From Pseudomonadota bacterium (lineage in GTDB: Bacteria > Pseudomonadota > Alphaproteobacteria > Micropepsales > Micropepsaceae): DNA of 9,080 nucleotides. Of the stretch, positions 1 through 5,173 are shown one piece after another. The DNA lies in NCBI GenBank assembly GCA_023427355.1, contig JAEZBK010000138.1:1-9080 (forward strand), written 5' to 3'. Made by a program: the position numbers and the translations under genes. The number at the start of each line of letters is the position of its first letter. The first letter of the stretch is position 1. The notes under the pieces were generated by a model, which worked only from the letters and a program-made list of their open reading frames with translations, was not told the DNA's origin and did not search any database.

Positions 1-22
1 GGCCGCCCTTCGCAGGGCGGCC
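1..22 (-). terminator. Candidate intrinsic terminator hairpin of the quinoprotein gene
   Basis: A perfect inverted repeat, GGCCGCCCT (1-9) and AGGGCGGCC (14-22), encloses the 4-base loop TCGC. It lies 23 bases beyond the stop codon of the minus-strand dehydrogenase gene, where a transcription terminator is expected. On the minus strand the stem is read from 22 down to 1, so any U-tract would fall outside the window and cannot be checked. The hairpin could also serve a convergent gene to the left, or simply protect the mRNA 3' end. Confidence 0.6.
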
Positions 23-45
23 CGATCCGTTGGCGTGTGCCGCCG

Positions 46-2208
46 TTAGACGGTGCGCAGGCGATAGGCGATCATCTCGCTGCCGCCCGTGCCCGAAGGC
101 GCGATGCACAGCACGATGTATTGCCTGCCGCCCACGGCATAGGTCATGGGCGTGCCAGTCTGGCCTTCGCTCATCGTCACCGCACCCACTTCCTTGCCGG
201 TCGCCTTGTCATAGGCGCGCAGCCAGGCCACCGACGTCCCGTTCGGGCCGGTGGTGGTGGTGTTGGGATCGCCGCAGATCACCAGCGACTTGGTCACCAG
301 CGGGCCGACAATGCCCACCTGGCCGGTGCGCGGGATGTTGAGACCCTTGAGCAGCGGGTTGTTGCGGATGTTGTCCGGCGTCTCGCCATGGGCGACCTGC
401 CAGGCCAGCGTGCCGTTCTTCAGGTCGAGCGCGCTGATGCGGCCATAGGGAGGCTTCACGATCGGCAGACCGCCAATGGTGACGTTGCCGGGCTGGATCG
501 GGCCGGTGAGCGACGGCATCGGCGCCGCGCCACGGCCCGCGCCACCGGGACCACCGGGACCACCCGGACCGCCAGGACCACCGGGACCGCCCGGACCACC
601 TCGGCCGCCGCCCGGCACCGCACCAGGCGCCTGGGCATTGCCGCGCACATAGCCGAACGCCGTCTGGTTCTTGACGACGCCCAGAACCGCAGGCTGCGTC
701 TTGGAATAGACATAGGCGATCTTGGTTTCGGGATCGAAGCAGCCGCCCGGCCAGTTGGTGCCGCCCTGGACGCCCGGAAGCGTCAGCGTGCCCCACTTGC
801 CTTCATATACGGCCATGGTCGGCGCCTGATAGATGCCCTCGCCGCGCTGATACTTGTCGGCGACTTCCTTGGCGCGCGCCTTGATCTCCGGCGTGAAGTC
901 CACCAGGTCGTCATCGCCGATATTCTGGCGGTCATAGGCCGGCGGCTTGGACGGGATCGGCTGGGTCGGCGAGTACCACTCATCGGGCACGTCACCGGGC
1001 TTCACCGGCACTTCGGGGATGGGCCAGATCGGCTCGCCCGTTTCGCGGTTCAGCACATACAGGAAGGACTGCTTGGTCGGCTGGGCGATGGCCTTCACCG
1101 TCTTGCCGTTGACAGGGATATCCACCGTCATGGCCGAGCAGGGCACGTCGCTGTCCCACAGGCCGTGATGAATCATCTGGTAGTGCCACTTGCGCTGGCC
1201 GGTCTTCAGGTCGAGGGCCACAAGGCTCTCGCCGAACAGGCCCGGCCCCTTGCGGTGCATGCCCAGATAGTCGCCCACCGGCAATTCGATGCCGACATAG
1301 ACCATGTTCAGGTCCGGATCGGCGCACATGTCGCCCCAGGAGCCGGCATGACCCGTCAGCGCGCCCTGGCCGTCCACGACCCAGGTGTCGTAGCCGAATT
1401 CGCCCTTCTGCGGGATGGTGTGGAAGATCCACAGCCGCTTGCCCGTGCGCGCGTCATAGCCGCGGATATTGCCGTGCGGGCCGCCCGGTGCGGTCGGGTT
1501 GTTGCCGCTCATCGCCGCGCCGACCACGATGACGTCGTTGCAGACCATCGGTGTGGCGTGCAGGCCGATGCCGGCCGTCACCAGGTCGAGCTCCTGGTCG
1601 TTTTCCAGCTTGAGGTCCACCACGCCATTGGTGCCAAAGGTGGTGTCGGGGATGCCGGTGGCGATATCCAGCGACTTCAGGCGATAGCCCGGTGTCACAT
1701 AGATGATGCGTTCCACCTTACCGTCGGTCCAGTAGGAACAGCCGCGTCCCGAAAGCGCGCGAGGCGCGGCGCGGCCGCGATCACCTTCATCTTCGCGATG
1801 CATCCAGATCAGTTCGCCGGTGATGGCGTCGACGCAGATGATGTCGCGGCGCGTGCCGGCGGTCACATACAGGCGGCCCTTCACCAGCAGCGGCGTGGAT
1901 TCCCAGTTGGTCTCGATGCGGGGCCCGAAACGGGCGGCGTCGAAGCGCCAGGCGACCTGCAGGTTGTTGAAATTGGACGCGTTGATCTGGTCCAGCGGGG
2001 CATAACGGTTGCAGTTGGGACCATTGGCATAGGACAGCCAGTTGGTGTCCTGGGCGATGGCGCCCTTGGGCGGCGGCGCCGGATAGGCGTTGGCGGTGGC
2101 GCCCGCGCCATTGGGGCTGCGCTGCGCCATGGCGACCTTGGCCACGCCGGCCACAGTGATGGCGGCGGCCGAGCTGTAGAGCATCGAACGTCTGGAAAGA
2201 GGCGGCAT
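46..2208 (-). CDS. Exported PQQ-dependent dehydrogenase (soluble glucose-dehydrogenase-type quinoprotein)
   Basis: The 720-residue protein is a periplasmic eight-bladed propeller quinoprotein that would oxidise a sugar or alcohol with pyrroloquinoline quinone and Ca2+. Repeated blade motifs of the type LxALDxxTGxxxW run through it (for example VALDLKTGQRKW and SALDLKNGTLAW). HHGLWDSD near 348-354 and QPTK near 376-379 match, from memory, the E. coli Gcd segments around Asp466 and Lys493. Here they are D352 and K379, with the same 27-residue spacing. The N-terminus reads SRRSML, then a hydrophobic stretch and AMA|Q near residue 28: a Tat-like signal, with Lys24 as a possible Sec-avoidance residue. 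There is no Gcd-type membrane domain and no CxxCH haem site, so electrons must leave to a separate acceptor. I chose the ATG at 2208 because GGGAG lies 8 bases upstream; an in-frame GTG at 2217 overlaps that Shine-Dalgarno sequence. Residues 537-554 are six Gly-Gly-Pro repeats. The family call is firm; the substrate is unknown. Confidence 0.9.
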   Translation of the reverse strand: MPPLSRRSMLYSSAAAITVAGVAKVAMAQRSPNGAGATANAYPAPPPKGAIAQDTNWLSYANGPNCNRYAPLDQINASNFNNLQVAWRFDAARFGPRIETNWESTPLLVKGRLYVTAGTRRDIICVDAITGELIWMHREDEGDRGRAAPRALSGRGCSYWTDGKVERIIYVTPGYRLKSLDIATGIPDTTFGTNGVVDLKLENDQELDLVTAGIGLHATPMVCNDVIVVGAAMSGNNPTAPGGPHGNIRGYDARTGKRLWIFHTIPQKGEFGYDTWVVDGQGALTGHAGSWGDMCADPDLNMVYVGIELPVGDYLGMHRKGPGLFGESLVALDLKTGQRKWHYQMIHHGLWDSDVPCSAMTVDIPVNGKTVKAIAQPTKQSFLYVLNRETGEPIWPIPEVPVKPGDVPDEWYSPTQPIPSKPPAYDRQNIGDDDLVDFTPEIKARAKEVADKYQRGEGIYQAPTMAVYEGKWGTLTLPGVQGGTNWPGGCFDPETKIAYVYSKTQPAVLGVVKNQTAFGYVRGNAQAPGAVPGGGRGGPGGPGGPGGPGGPGGPGGAGRGAAPMPSLTGPIQPGNVTIGGLPIVKPPYGRISALDLKNGTLAWQVAHGETPDNIRNNPLLKGLNIPRTGQVGIVGPLVTKSLVICGDPNTTTTGPNGTSVAWLRAYDKATGKEVGAVTMSEGQTGTPMTYAVGGRQYIVLCIAPSGTGGSEMIAYRLRTV
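541..603 (-). repeat. In-frame 9-bp tandem repeat encoding (Gly-Gly-Pro)6
   Basis: Seven tandem 9-base units inside the dehydrogenase gene encode six Gly-Gly-Pro triplets (residues 537-554) and a closing Gly-Gly-Ala. Further Gly, Pro and Arg residues on both sides make a low-complexity segment of about 30 residues. It sits between a propeller segment containing GCFDPETKIAYVYS and the one containing GRISALDLKNGTLAW, so it is probably a surface loop. The units differ mainly at third codon positions, which suggests the amino acids are kept while the DNA drifts. Such tandem arrays can change length by slippage. Confidence 0.85.
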
Positions 2209-2216
2209 GCGTGTCA

Positions 2217-2221
2217 CTCCC
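2217..2221 (-). promoter_or_regulatory. Ribosome binding site deciding the dehydrogenase start
   Basis: On the minus strand GGGAG occupies 2221-2217, followed by 8 bases and then ATG at 2208. This ideal spacing favours the ATG over the in-frame GTG at 2217-2215, whose first base is part of the Shine-Dalgarno sequence itself. The choice also puts the twin arginine at residues 6-7. Confidence 0.7.
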
Positions 2222-2429
2222 GGTTATCTGATGGCGGTCCCGGCGGCCCTGTCCGTTATCGCGCGCTGCGGGCCGCTGCTGTCCGGCGTGCTGTCGCGCG
2301 GAGGCGTCCCGATAAATTCGCGGTCATGACGGACGTTGTCGCCGGATCCTGCTGAACTTCCTCACCCGACCGGAGCCCCTTCACGTGCCCTGGCCACTCT
2401 ATCCGCGATCTGTCGCCGCGATTACGAAA

Positions 2430-2460
2430 GATATAAGACGCCATTCCCGAAAGGCGTCAA
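2430..2460 (-). promoter_or_regulatory. Candidate sigma-70-type promoter for the dehydrogenase gene
   Basis: Read on the minus strand, TTGACG (2460-2455) closely matches the -35 consensus. An AT-rich block follows; TATATC (2435-2430) is the best -10 fit, with a rather long 19-base spacer, and TTATAT (2436-2431) is an alternative at 18. Transcription would start near 2423 and give an untranslated leader of about 215 bases. It is the best -35 match I see upstream of this gene. Confidence 0.4.
2437..2458. promoter_or_regulatory. Inverted repeat GACGCC-N10-GGCGTC in the candidate promoter
   Basis: GACGCC (2437-2442) and GGCGTC (2453-2458) are perfect 6-base inverted arms around a 10-base centre. 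The pair fills the space between the proposed -35 and -10 of the dehydrogenase promoter and overlaps the -35. A dimeric repressor bound there would block RNA polymerase. The regulator is unknown, and 6-base arms are not rare in GC-rich DNA. Confidence 0.35.
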
Positions 2461-2545
2461 CAGCAGGTTTGTCGCGAGTTTTGTCGGGTCGCAAAGGTTT
2501 TCTTTCGCGCCGCAACATTACAGCCGTGTCTTCGCCAAGGCGTGG

Positions 2546-2561
2546 TTAGCCCCGCGTTAAC
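2546..2561 (+). promoter_or_regulatory. CtrA-box-like sequence TTAG-N7-TTAAC
   Basis: TTAG (2546-2549), exactly 7 bases, then TTAAC (2557-2561) matches the alphaproteobacterial CtrA consensus TTAA-N7-TTAA at 7 of 8 defined bases. TTAA is scarce in DNA this GC-rich. The second half lies in the 10-base palindrome GCGTTAACGC (2554-2563). CtrA controls motility and chemotaxis genes in many alphaproteobacteria, and the box lies 85 bases upstream of the receptor start, in a plausible -35 position. Binding is inferred. Confidence 0.5.
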
Positions 2562-2586
2562 GCTATTTTCACACCTCTAATACAAC
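2557..2586 (+). promoter_or_regulatory. Candidate promoter of the chemotaxis operon
   Basis: TTAACG (2557-2562) could be a -35 and TACAAC (2581-2586) a -10, with an 18-base spacer, so the CtrA-like half site would overlap the -35. Both hexamers are weak matches to the housekeeping consensus, as expected for an activator-dependent promoter. A start near 2593 would give a leader of about 50 bases. Confidence 0.3.
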
Positions 2587-2633
2587 CTATGCGAGCATTC
2601 ATCAACGTTCTCGCGCGATGATTACGCGCCTCC

Positions 2634-2638
2634 GGAGG
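2634..2638 (+). promoter_or_regulatory. Strong ribosome binding site of the receptor gene
   Basis: GGAGG lies 7 bases before ATG 2646 and settles that start. It is the right half of a perfect 10-base palindrome, CCTCCGGAGG (2629-2638), so an anti-Shine-Dalgarno-like CCTCC directly abuts it. Confidence 0.85.
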
Positions 2639-2645
2639 TACCGCC

Positions 2646-4517
2646 ATGTGGAATGTCCTGTCGTCCCGCAGCAAGACCGAGGCGCTGGCCGCCCGGCTGG
2701 CCCATGCGGAGGGAATCACCGCCGCCCTCTCCCGCTCCCAGGCGATGATCGAATTCCGCCTCGACGGGACCATCCTGGCCGCCAACGCCAATTTCTGCGC
2801 CGCCATGGGGTATGAGCCCGGCGAAATCGTCGGGCGGCATCACGCGATGTTCGCCGAACCCCAATATGCCGCCAGCCCCGAATATCGCGCCTTCTGGGAA
2901 AAGCTGGGGCGCGGCGAGTTCGACGCGGGCAAGTACAAGCGCCTGGGCAAGGGCGGGCGCGAGGTCTGGATCCAGGCCACCTATAACCCCGTCTTCGACG
3001 AGGCCGGACGCCCGGTGAAGGTGGTGAAGTTCGCCGCCGAGATTACCGCCGCAGAAAGCGCCGCCCATGAGCAGAAAAGCCGGGTGGACGCGATCAGCCG
3101 CGCCCAGGCCGTGATCGAATTCAAGCTGGACGGGACCATCCTGGCCGCCAACGAAAACTTCCTGAAGACCATGGGCTACAGCGAAGCCGAGATCATCGGC
3201 CGCCACCATTCCATGTTTGCCGATCCCGACTATGCGCGCAGCGCCGAATATCGCGGCCTGTGGGACCGCCTCAATCGCGGCGAATTCGTCGCCGACAAGT
3301 TTCGCCGCCTGGGCAAGGGCGGCAGGGAAATCTGGATCATCGCGTCCTACAATCCCCTCTTCGACCTCAATGGTCGTCCCTACAAGGTCATCAAATACGC
3401 CACCGACATCACTGCGGTGGAAAGCGAGCGCCTGGCCGCCGAGCGCGACAAGGAAGCCCAGACCCGCATCATCGTGGACAGCATCGGCACCGGGCTGGCC
3501 GCGCTGGCCAAGGGCGCGCTGACCCATCGCGTCGCCGCCGAACTGACCGGCCCCTTCGCCCAGCTGAAGGAAGATTTCAACGCCGCGATGGGCCGGCTGC
3601 AGGAAACCCTGCAAAGCGTGCTGACCACCACCGGCGGCATCACCACCGGCGCGGGCGAGATCGCCCAGGCCGCCGACGACCTGTCCAAGCGCACCGAACA
3701 GCAGGCCGCAAGCCTGGAGGAAACCGCCGCGGCGCTGGAGGAGATCACCGCCACGGTGAAGAAGACCGCCGAAAATGCGCGCGCCGCCAGCACCATCGTC
3801 TCCACCGCCCGCGGCGCGGCCGAGGATGGCGGCGCCATCGTGGATACCGCGATCAAGGCGATGGGCCAGATCGAGCAATCCTCCAAGCAGATCACCGACA
3901 TCATCGGCGTGATCGACGAGATCGCCTTCCAGACCAACCTTCTGGCGCTCAATGCCGGAGTGGAAGCCGCGCGCGCCGGCGATGCGGGCAAGGGCTTCGC
4001 GGTCGTCGCATCCGAAGTGCGCGCCCTGGCGCAGCGTTCATCCGAAGCGGCGCGCGAGATCAAGACCCTGATCAAGGCCTCCAGCGAACATGTCGGCTCC
4101 GGCGTGCGGCTGGTGGGCGAAAGCGGCCAGGCCCTACGCAAGATCGTGGCCCAGGTGGTGGAGATCAACACCCTGGTCAGCGAAATGGCGCTGGCGGCGC
4201 AGCAACAATCCACCGGCATCGAGGAAGTGAATACCGCCGTCACCCAGATGGACCAGGTGACGCAGCAGAATGCCGCCATGGTCGAAGAGTCCACCGCCGC
4301 CTCGCGCAACCTCGCCAATGAAACCGCGCAACTGTCGGAACTGGTCGGATTCTTCGATGTCGGCGCGCGGACGCAGGCCAGGCCGCACCTGGCCACCACC
4401 GCCGACCGTCCGGCGCCGCGCTCCGTTACGCGGCTGCAGTCCCGGCTGGCGTCGGGCATGAACGCCGCGCTGGCGCTCAAGCCGGACGCCGAACCCGAGG
4501 ACTGGAAGGAATTCTGA
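2646..4517 (+). CDS. Soluble methyl-accepting chemotaxis protein with two PAS domains
   Basis: The 623-residue receptor controls the CheA kinase through CheW. In order it has a short N-terminal helix (1-28), PAS1 (about 29-138), PAS2 (about 151-260), a HAMP-like linker (about 270-325) and an MCP signalling domain (about 330-565). The hairpin tip, with [20 protein letters not shown], spans residues 426-445. Glu/Gln-rich helices such as [11 protein letters not shown] look like methylation sites. No membrane segment or periplasmic domain is present, so it is cytoplasmic. PAS-type receptors often sense redox state or oxygen through FAD or haem; the ligand here is unknown. The last five residues, DWKEF, fit the xWxxF tether that recruits CheR/CheB, at the end of a flexible tail (about 568-618). 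It is first in the che operon, 25 bases before the STAS gene. The PAS-PAS-MCP layout resembles BdlA of Pseudomonas. Confidence 0.95.
   Translation: MWNVLSSRSKTEALAARLAHAEGITAALSRSQAMIEFRLDGTILAANANFCAAMGYEPGEIVGRHHAMFAEPQYAASPEYRAFWEKLGRGEFDAGKYKRLGKGGREVWIQATYNPVFDEAGRPVKVVKFAAEITAAESAAHEQKSRVDAISRAQAVIEFKLDGTILAANENFLKTMGYSEAEIIGRHHSMFADPDYARSAEYRGLWDRLNRGEFVADKFRRLGKGGREIWIIASYNPLFDLNGRPYKVIKYATDITAVESERLAAERDKEAQTRIIVDSIGTGLAALAKGALTHRVAAELTGPFAQLKEDFNAAMGRLQETLQSVLTTTGGITTGAGEIAQAADDLSKRTEQQAASLEETAAALEEITATVKKTAENARAASTIVSTARGAAEDGGAIVDTAIKAMGQIEQSSKQITDIIGVIDEIAFQTNLLALNAGVEAARAGDAGKGFAVVASEVRALAQRSSEAAREIKTLIKASSEHVGSGVRLVGESGQALRKIVAQVVEINTLVSEMALAAQQQSTGIEEVNTAVTQMDQVTQQNAAMVEESTAASRNLANETAQLSELVGFFDVGARTQARPHLATTADRPAPRSVTRLQSRLASGMNAALALKPDAEPEDWKEF
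2730..3059 (+). repeat. PAS domain copy 1 of an in-gene tandem duplication
   Basis: Residues 29-138 of the receptor are the first of two homologous PAS units set 366 bases (122 codons) apart. By eye 73 of 110 residues match copy 2 without a gap. Conserved blocks include [23 protein letters not shown] and the closing IT..ES. One 25-base stretch (2763-2787) is identical to 3129-3153. Confidence 0.9.
3096..3425 (+). repeat. PAS domain copy 2 of an in-gene tandem duplication
   Basis: Residues 151-260 are the second PAS unit. It keeps the same blocks as copy 1 and runs into the HAMP-like linker. The differences cluster around residues 170-176 (NFLKTMG against NFCAAMG in copy 1) and in the loop before RLGKGGRE, so the two pockets may differ. 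Confidence 0.9.
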
Positions 4518-4529
4518 CGCCACGCCGCC

Positions 4530-4534
4530 AGGGG
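4530..4534 (+). promoter_or_regulatory. Ribosome binding site deciding the STAS gene start
   Basis: AGGGG lies 8 bases before ATG 4543 but only 2 bases before the in-frame ATG 4537. The spacing favours 4543, making the protein MSNTVLVLG rather than MTMSNTVLVLG. Confidence 0.6.
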
Positions 4535-4542
4535 CTATGACC

Positions 4543-4833
4543 ATGTCGAACACCGTGCTGGTGCTGGGCCCATGCCTGGACCTGACCTTGGCCGCGGCGC
4601 TGAAGGCGGACCTGGAGCTGCTGCCCGAACAGGACCGTGTGGTGGATGCGGGCGCGGTTTGCCGCGTCACCACCCCCTGCCTGCAGGTGCTGCTGGCCGC
4701 ACGGCCGCGCTTCACCCGCGTCTCGCCCGCCTTCGCCGAAGCCGCCGCGATCCTGGGCATCGCAGGCGCCCTGCAACTGCCCGCCATCACCGCCGGAGAC
4801 ACGCATGACCAAGACCATCCTGACCGTGGATGA
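4543..4833 (+). CDS. Small STAS-domain protein of the chemotaxis operon
   Basis: This 96-residue protein resembles a STAS domain (anti-sigma-factor-antagonist fold): an early strand VLVLGPCLDLT, a helix AAALKADLE, a strand RVVDAGAV, then RVTTPCLQVLLAA where SpoIIAA-type proteins have the phosphorylatable D-S-S-G loop. Here that loop reads V42-T43-T44-P45, so the Asp is lost and only Thr could be modified. STAS proteins act by protein binding; a scaffold, phosphatase-partner or sequestering role near CheA/CheY is conceivable but unproven. There is no ExxN motif, so it is not a CheX/CheC-type CheY-P phosphatase, although a gene in this position has been called cheX in Caulobacter (from memory). 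Its last nine codons and stop overlap the start of cheY by 29 bases, implying translational coupling. Three Cys residues (11, 40, 46) are notable in so small a protein. Confidence 0.75.
   Translation: MSNTVLVLGPCLDLTLAAALKADLELLPEQDRVVDAGAVCRVTTPCLQVLLAARPRFTRVSPAFAEAAAILGIAGALQLPAITAGDTHDQDHPDRG
4795..4798 (+). promoter_or_regulatory. Ribosome binding site of cheY inside the STAS gene
   Basis: GGAG is followed by 6 bases and then ATG 4805. It lies within the STAS coding frame and fixes the cheY start, ruling out the longer open frame that runs upstream in the same phase. Confidence 0.75.
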
Positions 4834-5173
4834 CAGCCGCACCATGCGCGACATGCTGCGCCTGGCGCTGGCGGATGCAGGCCATGACGTGCTGCAGGCC
4901 GATGACGGCCAGGCCGGCGCGGACGCGCTGGACGGCATCGCGCGCCTGGACGCCATCATCACCGACATCAATATGCCGCGCCTGGACGGGTATGGCTTCA
5001 TCGAACATGTGCGCCGCCATGCGGTGCATCGCGCCGCCCCCATCCTGGTGCTCTCGACCGAAAGCGATCCGGCGGCCAAGGCGCGGGCGCGCCAGGCGGG
5101 CGCCACGGGCTGGATCGTCAAGCCCTTCGATCCTGCCCGGTTGCTGGCTGCCATCGCCAGGGTCGCGCCATGA
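4805..5173 (+). CDS. cheY: Chemotaxis response regulator CheY
   Basis: This 122-residue single-domain receiver takes phosphate from CheA and, as CheY-P, normally acts on the flagellar switch FliM. All receiver landmarks are present: the acidic pair D9-D10, the phospho-acceptor D54 in TDINMPRLDG, the Ser/Thr switch at S84-T85 followed by E86, and K106 in GWIVKPF. No output domain follows. Trp103 occupies the place of the Tyr106 switch residue of E. coli CheY, a substitution I recall as common in GxxGWxVKPF-type CheYs. The start is fixed by GGAG 6 bases upstream. It overlaps the STAS gene by 29 bases and cheA by 4 (ATGA). Alphaproteobacterial clusters often hold a second CheY past cheB, so this one could be either the motor regulator or a phosphate sink. 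Confidence 0.95.
   Translation: MTKTILTVDDSRTMRDMLRLALADAGHDVLQADDGQAGADALDGIARLDAIITDINMPRLDGYGFIEHVRRHAVHRAAPILVLSTESDPAAKARARQAGATGWIVKPFDPARLLAAIARVAP

Larger units (their letters stand above)
2209..2645. other. Divergent intergenic regulatory region, 437 bases
   Basis: This gene-free stretch separates the two divergent transcription units. Its dehydrogenase-proximal half (2209-2400) is GC-rich and shows no clear signal beyond the Shine-Dalgarno sequence at 2217-2221. The other half (about 2410-2640) is visibly richer in A and T and holds the signals listed separately. It also contains a short direct repeat TTTGTCG (2468-2474 and 2480-2486, period 12) and a weak inverted repeat GCGAG/CTCGC (2591-2595 and 2610-2614). 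Short open frames cross the region, but none has a Shine-Dalgarno sequence or a recognisable product. Confidence 0.8.

Noticed and set aside
46..2208. Quinohaemoprotein or membrane-bound Gcd
   Set aside because: There is no CxxCH motif, and no set of N-terminal membrane helices precedes the propeller.
37..2355. Very long plus-strand open frame (772 codons) opposite the dehydrogenase
   Set aside because: It is antisense to a gene with clear quinoprotein motifs. Its His/Arg/Ala-rich translation has no recognisable domain, as expected for a GC-rich shadow frame.
2336..2560. Small plus-strand open frame (74 codons) in the intergenic region, and a 62-codon one on the minus strand at 2256-2444
   Set aside because: Neither has a Shine-Dalgarno sequence or a recognisable product, and both cross the AT-richer stretch that carries the promoter-like signals.
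2591..2614. Inverted repeat GCGAG-N14-CTCGC in the receptor leader
   Set aside because: Five-base GC-rich arms with a 14-base loop are expected by chance in this DNA; there is no sign of a terminator or riboswitch.
2622..3878. Minus-strand open frames opposite the receptor gene (also 3380-4480)
   Set aside because: They are shadows of the highly repetitive, GC-rich receptor coding sequence. The apparent internal repeats simply mirror the PAS duplication.
4637..4804. Upstream extension of the cheY frame
   Set aside because: It reads through the STAS gene in another frame. GGAG plus ATG 4805 gives a canonical CheY start.
4543..4833. Naming the small operon protein CheX, the CheY-P phosphatase
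   Set aside because: The ExxN catalytic motif of CheC/CheX phosphatases is absent and the layout is STAS-like.
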